This document shows positions 1 to 5,112 of a stretch of 12,159 nucleotides of DNA, in pieces (position 1 is the stretch's first letter; each line of letters starts with the position of its first letter). The notes under the pieces were generated by a model that worked only from the letters and a program-made list of their open reading frames with translations, did no database searches and had not been told where the DNA came from. The position numbers and the translations under genes were made by a program. Source of the DNA: Thermocladium sp. UBA166 (GTDB taxonomy: Archaea > Thermoproteota > Thermoprotei > Thermoproteales > Thermocladiaceae); contig DAHE01000032.1 in assembly GCA_002508315.1 (NCBI GenBank), positions 17,125 through 29,283 on the forward strand. The letters run 5' to 3'.

Positions 1-425
1 GGAGGCGGAGGAGGCGGAAGCGGTTGCTGCTGTTGCTGTGACGGTATTTGTATGTCCATGTTGAACTCAGCCTTTGCTTCGTTCAATATGATGGAGGTTA
101 TCTGATCCATGCTGAGGGGCTCTCCCTCGAATATCTTCTTGTTATTCATCACCATTGCGGGCAGCATCATTATGCCGTCCTGCTTGAGGGCTGATATTAA
201 GTACCGCAGTTGAGGCGGTATCTTCTTCTCCTCCTTCTCGTTTATGTACTTGGCGGTCTCATTAGCGGTATCCGGCTTCACCTTAACTATGGTAAGCTTA
301 ACCCTATCCGGGTTCTCCCCTATCTTGCTCAACTGAGTCCGCAGGTTCTCCACTAGGGACCTGATGGACTTCTCGTATTCATCGTACCTCTCCGATATCG
401 TATAAAACTTAATATACATCAACAT
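1..425 (-). CDS. Thioredoxin-fold protein without CXXC, Gln/Pro-rich tail (3' end outside window)
   Basis: An open frame reads leftward from ATG at 425 (or ATG at 419) to the window edge without a stop; about 141 residues are visible and the C-terminus is missing. The N-terminal 115 or so residues look like a thioredoxin/glutaredoxin-type fold: an initial strand (MYIKFYTIS), a long charged helix, a strand (KLTIVKVK), a helix, then MMLPAMVMNNKKIFEGEPLS, whose Leu-Pro-Ala fits the cis-proline loop and the following hairpin of such folds. There is no CXXC pair, so a redox role is doubtful and a binding or scaffold role is as likely. After residue 125 it becomes low complexity: five Gln, then a run of Pro up to the edge. 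It lies 33 bp after the AMMECR1-domain gene and may share its transcript. TGAGG at 430-426 favours the start at 419 (spacing 6). The family call is by eye only. Confidence 0.75.
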   Translation of the reverse strand, partial: MLMYIKFYTISERYDEYEKSIRSLVENLRTQLSKIGENPDRVKLTIVKVKPDTANETAKYINEKEEKKIPPQLRYLISALKQDGIMMLPAMVMNNKKIFEGEPLSMDQITSIILNEAKAEFNMDIQIPSQQQQQPLPPPPP

Positions 426-443
426 CCTCACTGTTTCATATTC

Positions 444-451
444 TAATATAA
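444..451 (-). promoter_or_regulatory. Possible TATA box for the thioredoxin-fold gene
   Basis: TTATATTA on the minus strand is centred about 28 bp before ATG 419 and 22 bp before ATG 425. It would allow a separate transcript in addition to read-through from the upstream gene. The AT-rich setting makes a chance match possible. Confidence 0.3.
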
Positions 452-458
452 TGGCTTT

Positions 459-1160
459 TTAACTCTTTTGGTTAATATTAGAGAATAGTTTGTTCCTATA
501 CAGCATTCGCTCCACCACGGCGCCCCTGGGCTCCAATTCATAGAATATCTGGGTATCGTACGCGTAAACCGGCCCACCGCATCGCTCACAGTTCTTGCCG
601 CACTCATCAACGACTAGCTTATTACAGATGAAGCTGAGCAAATCCCTCCTATCCCTGAACGGCGGGATGCCCTGATACCCTTCCCTCTCGGCCAGCTTCT
701 CCTCTATCAACTTCTGGGGAAGCACGGCCTTCAGGCTCCGCCCGGATTTCACGAGCAAGCCGTGGAAGCCCGGTATGAAGCCATCCAAACTACTTAAATC
801 CACCTCCCTTATATTGCCCGCCAACGTGATCTCAAACACGCACCTATCCACCTCTGACTCCATCAGTGGGCCATGCCTTCTATCATTGAACGCGGCGTAC
901 TCGGCGGCCAGGGCCAGGTCCACCGGGAGCCTGTTTATAGGGTATGGGGACCCCATGCTGCCCTTGACCACCCTCCTTATGACACCCCTATCGTTGACCA
1001 CCTTCTCCAGGGTAACCCAAACCCCGAGGCGAAGGCTGCTCAGGCTCGGCGGTAATTGCGCTATGGATCGCGTCAATCCCAGTCTACTCTCAATAACTGA
1101 TCGCACGAATCTCACAGCCGCGACTCCCTCCTCTAACGATAATGGCTTGAAGTGCTCCAT
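459..1160 (-). CDS. AMMECR1-domain protein
   Basis: This 233-residue protein matches the AMMECR1 family (PF01871), a conserved but functionally obscure family of archaea and eukaryotes. Visible landmarks: GVWVTLEK at 46-53 (family: GVFVTL), the glycine turn VKGSMGSPYPI at 65-75 in place of the canonical LRGCIG, AAEYAAFNDRRHGPL at 85-99 (family: AA.DPRF.PL), VFEITLAG at 108-115, GFHGLLVKSG then VLPQ at 131-149, and IFYELEPRG at 205-213. The family cysteine of LRGCIG is replaced by Ser. A Cys cluster C187-x3-C191-x2-C194 takes the place of the usual Ala-Gly-Leu-Pro segment and could bind a metal. The start is uncertain: the frame opens earlier at TTG 1211, which would overlap the Mut7-C gene by 32 bp. 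ATG 1160 fits the domain N-terminus (SLEEGVAAVRFVRSVIE) and has GGAG just upstream. It is probably translated from the same mRNA as the Mut7-C gene 19 bp upstream. Confidence 0.82.
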   Translation of the reverse strand: MEHFKPLSLEEGVAAVRFVRSVIESRLGLTRSIAQLPPSLSSLRLGVWVTLEKVVNDRGVIRRVVKGSMGSPYPINRLPVDLALAAEYAAFNDRRHGPLMESEVDRCVFEITLAGNIREVDLSSLDGFIPGFHGLLVKSGRSLKAVLPQKLIEEKLAEREGYQGIPPFRDRRDLLSFICNKLVVDECGKNCERCGGPVYAYDTQIFYELEPRGAVVERMLYRNKLFSNINQKS

Positions 1161-1179
1161 TAACTCCTTCTCGATCGCG

Positions 1180-1710
1180 TCAATCGATTTTAAATATTGT
1201 GCCGCCAGCAATACATATGGAATTGATTCTTTTACTTATGTCCATTGCTTTATTCAACATTGCATCAATCTTAATGCGATGACTGCCAACCCAGTACACC
1301 TTTCCACAATCAACACATTTAAAGAAATCGCTATGCCTAGCCACCACCCCCACGGGCACGCGGCCAGCCACCTCGTCCCTACCCACCCTCGCCAACCTGC
1401 CCCCACACTCCGGGCATAGCGTGGACGCCATGTCTATGCTAAAGTCCAGCCCGAGCACCCTGCTCGCCACTGCAAGCCAAGCGGCGTGATCATCCGTGAG
1501 CAGGAGAAGGGAGGCGCTCCTCCTCGACCTATGCAGCCCAACATCGCGCGTTATCACCAAGCCATCCACCCCGGATAGAAAAGCATCGCTGTAATTGGAG
1601 TCATAATAGGCATGCCTACCCAGCATCCTGATCCACCTAGCCAACCAGCCCAGCATCGAGTCAACATACACATCGCCCCCCACCGGGCCGCAGAAGTTGG
1701 CCTCAGCCAC
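1180..1710 (-). CDS. Mut7-C/PIN-type RNase domain protein with zinc ribbon
   Basis: The protein fits the Mut7-C RNase family (PF01927, COG1656): a PIN-like nuclease domain followed by a zinc ribbon. The hallmark VDSMLGWLARWIRMLG lies near the N-terminus, with the first acidic residue of the PIN site. VITRDVGLHRSRR follows about 35 residues later (the TRD acidic motif). LCPECGGRL and FKCVDCGKVYWVGSH give the two CxxC halves of the ribbon. The family is inferred to cleave RNA and its archaeal targets are unknown. The frame is open back to GTG 1785, but those N-terminal residues are not family-like. I chose GTG 1710 because TATTTAAT at 1739-1732 sits 25 bp upstream, fitting a leaderless transcript. 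GTG 1671 (MYVDSML...), with GGTGG upstream, is an equally family-like alternative. It is the probable first gene of a leftward transcript with the AMMECR1 and thioredoxin-fold genes. Confidence 0.85.
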   Translation of the reverse strand: MAEANFCGPVGGDVYVDSMLGWLARWIRMLGRHAYYDSNYSDAFLSGVDGLVITRDVGLHRSRRSASLLLLTDDHAAWLAVASRVLGLDFSIDMASTLCPECGGRLARVGRDEVAGRVPVGVVARHSDFFKCVDCGKVYWVGSHRIKIDAMLNKAMDISKRINSICIAGGTIFKID

Positions 1711-1731
1711 GGAGTAGCCTCCATGAAATGA

Positions 1732-1739
1732 ATTAAATA
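1732..1739 (-). promoter_or_regulatory. TATA box of the Mut7-C gene
   Basis: TATTTAAT on the minus strand is centred 25-26 bp before GTG 1710, the spacing seen for the other promoters in this window. It lies inside the open frame if the start were 1785, which argues for the shorter protein. Confidence 0.5.
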
Positions 1740-1794
1740 CTTGTTTCCCGTCCCTCATCTCGGTTAACGCCATAATCAACCCCACGGACGCGGA

Positions 1795-2046
1795 TCAACC
1801 CCCGGGCTGGGCATGGCTCATCATTATCGTGGTTCCATTAATTGAGGCGCAGAGCGGCATGATGGCGCTCGAATTAGCGTTGAGGTGCAGGCACTCGTAT
1901 TGATATAGGCTGATCAAGTCGTAGTAATTCTGCACGGCTGAGCTGGCCTCGTATTGATACGTGAAGTATTGAATTGAGGAGACCAGCAACACTATTATTC
2001 CCATTATGGCCACGAGGGCCCCCAGCGATGATATTCCCCTCGCCAC
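1795..2046 (-). CDS. Small type IV pilin-like protein
   Basis: Starting at GTG 2046 the product has 83 residues and begins MARG-ISSLG followed by an uninterrupted hydrophobic stretch (ALVAIMGIIVLLVSSI) up to about residue 25. This is a class III signal peptide: a short basic leader, Gly before the cut, then a helix that packs in the filament core. A PibD/EppA-type peptidase would remove four residues. The exposed part is only about 55 residues, Tyr-rich, with two cysteines (C52, C66) that could form a disulfide. The frame extends to TTG 2106, giving a longer basic leader. GTG 2046 is preferred because CTTAAAAG at 2074-2067 lies about 25 bp upstream. It is divergent from the second pilin gene. 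It could be a minor pilin, or a single-pass membrane protein that merely resembles one. Confidence 0.6.
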   Translation of the reverse strand: MARGISSLGALVAIMGIIVLLVSSIQYFTYQYEASSAVQNYYDLISLYQYECLHLNANSSAIMPLCASINGTTIMMSHAQPGG

Positions 2047-2066
2047 TTGCCGCCGTCGATAGCCGC

Positions 2067-2074
2067 CTTTTAAG
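2067..2074 (-). promoter_or_regulatory. TATA box of the small pilin gene
   Basis: CTTAAAAG on the minus strand is centred about 24-25 bp before GTG 2046. It supports GTG 2046 as a leaderless start rather than the upstream TTG. Confidence 0.45.
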
Positions 2075-2092
2075 CCTAGATGACATTGACTC

Positions 2093-2123
2093 CCTTCATG
2101 CGCCAATTATTTAAGCATGAAGG
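2093..2123. repeat. 9-bp inverted repeat bracketing the pilin TATA box (operator candidate)
   Basis: CCTTCATGC at 2093-2101 and GCATGAAGG at 2115-2123 are perfect inverted copies separated by 13 bp. Their centres are 22 bp apart, about two helical turns. The spacer contains the TATA box of the rightward pilin gene. Half-site CATGAAG recurs at 2135-2141 over the start codon. This is the geometry expected for a dimeric regulator competing with TBP, or for two bound dimers. It lies upstream of the predicted transcript start, so it should act as DNA rather than RNA. Confidence 0.5.
2107..2114 (+). promoter_or_regulatory. TATA box of the rightward pilin gene
   Basis: TTATTTAA is centred 25-26 bp ahead of ATG 2136, consistent with a leaderless mRNA starting at or next to the ATG. 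Confidence 0.5.
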
Positions 2124-2135
2124 CGCGGATGAGCC

Positions 2136-2567
2136 ATGAAGCGAGCAAGACAGAGGAGGGGCCTCAGCCAGGTCGTGTGGGTGGCCATATCGATCACCGT
2201 CATGGTGATCCTGCTGGCCGTCCTATGGCCTGCCATAAATAAATCACTCGTCGGGTCAAGCATGGTTGCCGTGTCCGCCAGCACGGCGGGGAGCGACATG
2301 TTGGTGGTGAACGTGAAGGACATAGGCGTTAGCCCAGTGTCCATCATGGGCCTCCCGCTCCTAGTCCAGCAGTCGGGCCTGAACGCCACCAGCTGCAGCC
2401 CTGCCTCCACGTCTATCAACGGCAACCCAACCAGCCTAAAAGGATCCACCCAGATACAGCCAGGGGACACTATTTCGATAATATACAATGGAGCCGGCTG
2501 CTATCAGGTGAGCTCCGTCATAGTGAGCACGTCCCAGGGGGAGTTCACAAGCTACGTAGCGTCCTAG
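2136..2567 (+). CDS. Type IV pilin-like secreted protein
   Basis: The 143-residue product starts with MKRARQRRG-LSQVV and a hydrophobic helix to about residue 34 (VAISITVMVILLAVLWPAI). This is a textbook archaeal class III signal peptide, with predicted cleavage after Gly9. The mature part is Ser/Thr/Val-rich and beta-like (MLVVNVKDIGVSPVSIMG; ISIIYNGAGCYQVSSVIVST). It resembles the archaeal pilin/archaellin C-terminal domain, with C87 and C122 able to form a disulfide. It would be exported and assembled into, or anchored with, a surface filament. No assembly ATPase or membrane platform gene is in the window. The start is fixed by the TATA box 25 bp upstream and by the basic leader. It probably forms a two-gene transcript with the next gene, whose ATG begins one base after this stop. 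The pilin-type call is firm; the specific filament is unknown. Confidence 0.75.
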   Translation: MKRARQRRGLSQVVWVAISITVMVILLAVLWPAINKSLVGSSMVAVSASTAGSDMLVVNVKDIGVSPVSIMGLPLLVQQSGLNATSCSPASTSINGNPTSLKGSTQIQPGDTISIIYNGAGCYQVSSVIVSTSQGEFTSYVAS

Positions 2568-2568
2568 T

Positions 2569-3423
2569 ATGATAACGCTGATAGTGGGCTCCCCCAACTT
2601 CCCGGAGCCCCGGGGGTTGACTTGGAGGCGGGGACCGGGGTGTGCCGGGGTGGGCGTCAATCACCCCCTAAACGACTTGGAGCGAGCAGTGCTGTACAGG
2701 CTGGGCGATGCAATGGGGTCGCCGCAGGGCCATGTGTCGCTGGATGAGGACTTCAGGGACTTCATAAATAACTGCGTCGGGGATGGGTGCCTCCAGTTGA
2801 GGCTGGCAGCGGATTCAGGGTCGGACGCGTTCATTGACCGCTGCTCCTCGTACTCGCTCACGCCGATAGAGCCCGCCGCCACGGTGGTGGGGATGGCCTT
2901 GGCAGCGGCATTCAGGGATGTTAATGTGGAGATCTACAGCGATCTATACATGGATTACCTGGACGTGATAAACACGCTCAGGCTGAGCAGGACAGGGGAC
3001 TTGAGGATATTCACCAATGCATTCCACGAGGAGTCACTGTACTGGGTGGATGAGGCTTACATACCCAACATGGGCATTCCATCGATTCATGAGTTCAACG
3101 GTAGATTCAAGGCCAAGGTGCAATTAATAAATAGGAATGAGTATAAACTAATGGATCCAGTCAAGGTAGACGTTGAGGTGTATGGAGGATCTGGTTCAAG
3201 CGTGGACCCGGACGTGGCGAGAGTGATCGATGTATTGGTGAATAAGTTGGGAGGCTCCGCTCCCCTAGCCTCACTTATGGATCTGCTATCGCTCAGCGGA
3301 GTGCCCGCTCACGCTGTGAGCATCGCCAAATCAATGGGCTTGATCTGGCTGGAGCGGAGGGGAGTAACGACTAGGGTTATGGCCACTACCCTGGGATTCT
3401 CCATAGCCAACCAAGCAAGGTGA
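2569..3423 (+). CDS. Unrecognised 284-residue protein linked to a pilin-like gene
   Basis: I do not recognise this protein. It has no clear signal peptide or membrane helix and should be cytosolic. The first 30 residues (MITLIVGSPNFPEPRG...) look atypical and very GC-rich; GTG 2650 (residue 28), with GGGGTG upstream, is a possible later start, giving MGVNHPLNDLERAVLYRLG. Residues 32-170 look mixed alpha/beta, with cysteines at 69, 74 and 92 (NNCVGDGC, DRC). LRIFTNAFHEESLYWVDEAY at 145-164 is aromatic- and acid-rich. Residues 213-270 (DPDVARVIDVLVNKL, SLMDLLSLSGVP, AVSIAKSMGLIWLERRG) have the length and pattern of a winged-helix domain. The ATG follows the pilin stop by one base, so the two genes are almost certainly co-transcribed. 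A cytosolic regulator or partner for the pilin is one guess. Codon structure supports a real gene. Confidence 0.6.
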   Translation: MITLIVGSPNFPEPRGLTWRRGPGCAGVGVNHPLNDLERAVLYRLGDAMGSPQGHVSLDEDFRDFINNCVGDGCLQLRLAADSGSDAFIDRCSSYSLTPIEPAATVVGMALAAAFRDVNVEIYSDLYMDYLDVINTLRLSRTGDLRIFTNAFHEESLYWVDEAYIPNMGIPSIHEFNGRFKAKVQLINRNEYKLMDPVKVDVEVYGGSGSSVDPDVARVIDVLVNKLGGSAPLASLMDLLSLSGVPAHAVSIAKSMGLIWLERRGVTTRVMATTLGFSIANQAR

Positions 3424-3553
3424 GGCGGTAGTCACTACGGGGATAGCTGGTACAACCTACATTCTTCCAGCCCCTCCCCCGCGCGGCAAGGCGGTTTAGG
3501 AATGAGGATGCTCATGGGAGTCAAGGGAAGTGACGCGAGCTACAACGAAGCAT

Positions 3554-3628
3554 TGGCCCCGGGGTGTTGCGGGGGTTGATCGGCCCCAGCCCCCACGCTT
3601 GATGGTTAACCAACGGTTGCCGGGGCCA
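3554..3628 (+). ncRNA. Nested stem-loops, candidate structured RNA
   Basis: An outer 9-bp perfect stem (TGGCCCCGG at 3554-3562 with CCGGGGCCA at 3620-3628) encloses an 8-bp stem (GGGGGTTG at 3571-3578 with CAGCCCCC at 3587-3594, one G-U pair). It also encloses a small AACC/GGTT hairpin at 3608-3618. Three consistent helices in 75 nt suggest an RNA structure, although GC richness raises the chance rate. The strand is uncertain; plus is assumed because of the G-U pair. Confidence 0.3.
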
Positions 3629-3660
3629 TGATTAGGGGCGGGCTATGGTTTAAAACCCTA

Positions 3661-3680
3661 CCTTGCCCCAAAGGGCGAGG
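3661..3680. repeat. 8-bp hairpin with CAAA loop
   Basis: CCTTGCCC (3661-3668) pairs with GGGCGAGG (3673-3680), with one T-G position, and a CAAA loop. It is immediately preceded by the palindrome GGTTTAAAACC (3647-3657). GC hairpins of this kind occur at the ends of IS200/IS605 elements, where they are recognised by the transposase or form the 3' part of the guide RNA. As a terminator it would lack a T tract. Confidence 0.4.
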
Positions 3681-3892
3681 CTTGTCGTTGATTTATAAGA
3701 GCAGTGGGGGTGAAGTTCTTGCTAGGTTAGGACAGATTGGTAAACCATGAGCCTTGATTACAGTTTATGCACTGAACAGCCATGTTGCCCCATGGAAGTA
3801 GAATTCCAGCCGTTTATTGTGAGGAGACGCCAGCGTTATCTTCACGGGGTTAATTCCATTTATTAATTGCATGGAAGCGGCTTGGGAACATG

Positions 3893-3900
3893 CTTATAAA
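3893..3900 (+). promoter_or_regulatory. TATA box of the aminotransferase gene
   Basis: CTTATAAA is centred about 28 bp ahead of ATG 3925. It lies inside the open frame that begins at ATG 3871, so that first ATG is probably upstream of the transcript and not used. Confidence 0.55.
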
Positions 3901-3924
3901 CTGGAGGCTTTGGTCAATGGATGT

Positions 3925-5112
3925 ATGAAGATCTCGAGTCGCGTCGGTGTTCTGCCCGGGTCCAGGATAAGGGAGACCTTGGGCGCCGTCGATGAATTGA
4001 AGTCGCGTGGCGTCGATGTGATAGAAATGCATATAGGGCAGCCTGGACTGCCCCCGGCGCAATCGATGCTGAAGGAATTCTCTGAGCAATTGCTTCACGA
4101 TTCGTTCGACATGAGTTCCTACACGCCCACCCCCGGCATACGCCAGCTCAGGGAGGCCATAGTGGAGGATTACAGGAAGTACTCGGGAATAGAGCTGGAG
4201 CCCGATAACGTCGTGGTGACCACGGGCTCCTCGGAGGCAATAATAGGGCTGGCCATGACTTTAGTGGAGCCTGGAACCAACGTGGTAATGGTTAACCCAA
4301 CCTACCTTCTCTATAAGCCTACGTACGAGTTCTTCGGCGCTAAGGTGAACGAGGTGAGGGTTGGCGTGGAGAATGGATTTAATCCAAGCGAGGAGGACTT
4401 GAAGAGGGCCGTGAATGGAAGCACGAGGGCCATAATACTGGTGAGCCCTGATAACCCAACGGGCGCCGTGTTGAGGGAGGAGGTGGTGAAGACGGCCGTT
4501 GATTTAGCGGTGGATAACGATATATTCCTGATATACGACGAGGCCTACAAGCACTTGTACTACGAGGGCCAGCACGTGTACGCCCTCAAGTACGACGTGG
4601 AGCACGTGATAGCCATGGATACGTTCTCAAAGGATCCGGCAATGCCCGGCTGGAGGCTGGGCTACGTGTTGGCGCCGAAGGAGTTCGCCGCCACATTCTC
4701 CAAGGTCAAGCAGTACATAAACATAAACCCCCCAACCCCTGCGCAGTACCTAGCCATGCTTTACCTGAGGAAGTACAAGGATCAATACGTAAAGGAGGTC
4801 CTCCCCGTGTACAGGGAGAGGCTCAACAGCGTCTACGAAGCGATAAGGAGCTACCTCCCCGATGCCTCGGTCATGAAGCCGAAGGCCGGGTTATTCATCT
4901 TCCCCAACCTCGATAAGTACTTGAGCAGGCTCGGGCTGAACGATGAGTCCTTCGCGCAGCGGTTGTTGAAGGAGAAGCACGTCGGCGTGGTGCCTGGCTC
5001 CGCGTTCGGCGATGCCGGTAGAAACCACGTGAGGATAAACTTCGCCAAGGAGAGCCCGGACAGGTTGATCAAGGGAGTGAAGTTGATGGCGGAGCTCCTC
5101 ACTCATACCTAA
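3925..5112 (+). CDS. Class I/II PLP-dependent aminotransferase
   Basis: This 395-residue protein is a fold-type I, aspartate-aminotransferase-like enzyme (PF00155) that transfers an amino group between an amino acid and a 2-oxoacid; it should be cytosolic. With numbering from ATG 3925, motifs include SYTPTPGIRQLREAI near 65-80, TTGSSEAI (phosphate-binding region) near 99-106, VSPDNPTG with Asn177, YDEAY with Asp205 contacting the pyridine nitrogen, DTFSKDPAMPGWRLGY with Lys236 as the PLP Schiff-base lysine, and HVRINFA with Arg370 as the likely substrate-carboxylate arginine. The closest families are archaeal aspartate/alanine or aromatic aminotransferases; substrate cannot be read from sequence. 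The frame opens at ATG 3871, but a TATA box lies in those 18 codons and family similarity begins at MKISSRVGVLPGSRIRE, so ATG 3925 is preferred. Its 3' end overlaps the convergent permease gene by 14 bp. Confidence 0.93.
   Translation: MKISSRVGVLPGSRIRETLGAVDELKSRGVDVIEMHIGQPGLPPAQSMLKEFSEQLLHDSFDMSSYTPTPGIRQLREAIVEDYRKYSGIELEPDNVVVTTGSSEAIIGLAMTLVEPGTNVVMVNPTYLLYKPTYEFFGAKVNEVRVGVENGFNPSEEDLKRAVNGSTRAIILVSPDNPTGAVLREEVVKTAVDLAVDNDIFLIYDEAYKHLYYEGQHVYALKYDVEHVIAMDTFSKDPAMPGWRLGYVLAPKEFAATFSKVKQYININPPTPAQYLAMLYLRKYKDQYVKEVLPVYRERLNSVYEAIRSYLPDASVMKPKAGLFIFPNLDKYLSRLGLNDESFAQRLLKEKHVGVVPGSAFGDAGRNHVRINFAKESPDRLIKGVKLMAELLTHT

Larger units (their letters stand above)
3424..3870. other. Gene-poor stretch with stem-loops and possible insertion-sequence debris
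   Basis: I see no gene with both a plausible start and a promoter here. The stretch is GC-rich at 3470-3690 and AT-richer afterwards. A 51-codon frame directly follows the stop of the preceding gene in the same phase and ends at 3579; its tail, SYNEALAPG, loosely recalls the C-terminal ends of archaeal IS605-type TnpB proteins. It is followed by nested stems (3554-3628), a palindrome (3647-3657) and a GC hairpin (3661-3680). This order, protein tail, then structured RNA, then terminal hairpin, is what a decayed TnpB/omega-RNA element would leave. I could not identify tnpB itself. From 3790 onward there are repeated ATGGAA/TTCCAT elements upstream of the aminotransferase promoter. Confidence 0.4.

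Noticed and set aside
1..60. Triplet-like repeats (GGAGGCGGA, TTGCTGCTG) taken as a DNA repeat array
   Set aside because: They are simply codons for the Gln- and Pro-rich tail of the minus-strand thioredoxin-fold protein.
775..1419. A 214-codon plus-strand open frame
   Set aside because: It lies antisense across the Mut7-C and AMMECR1 genes, which have clear family motifs; its own translation is Ser/Thr/Leu-rich with no recognisable domain.
3600..3775. Box C/D guide RNA (TTGATGG near 3599, CTGA near 3771)
   Set aside because: The C-like box deviates from RTGATGA and the nearest D box is far too distant for an archaeal C/D RNA.
3871..3924. Extension of the aminotransferase to ATG 3871
   Set aside because: The extra 18 residues do not resemble the family N-terminus and contain the TATA box that is correctly spaced for ATG 3925.
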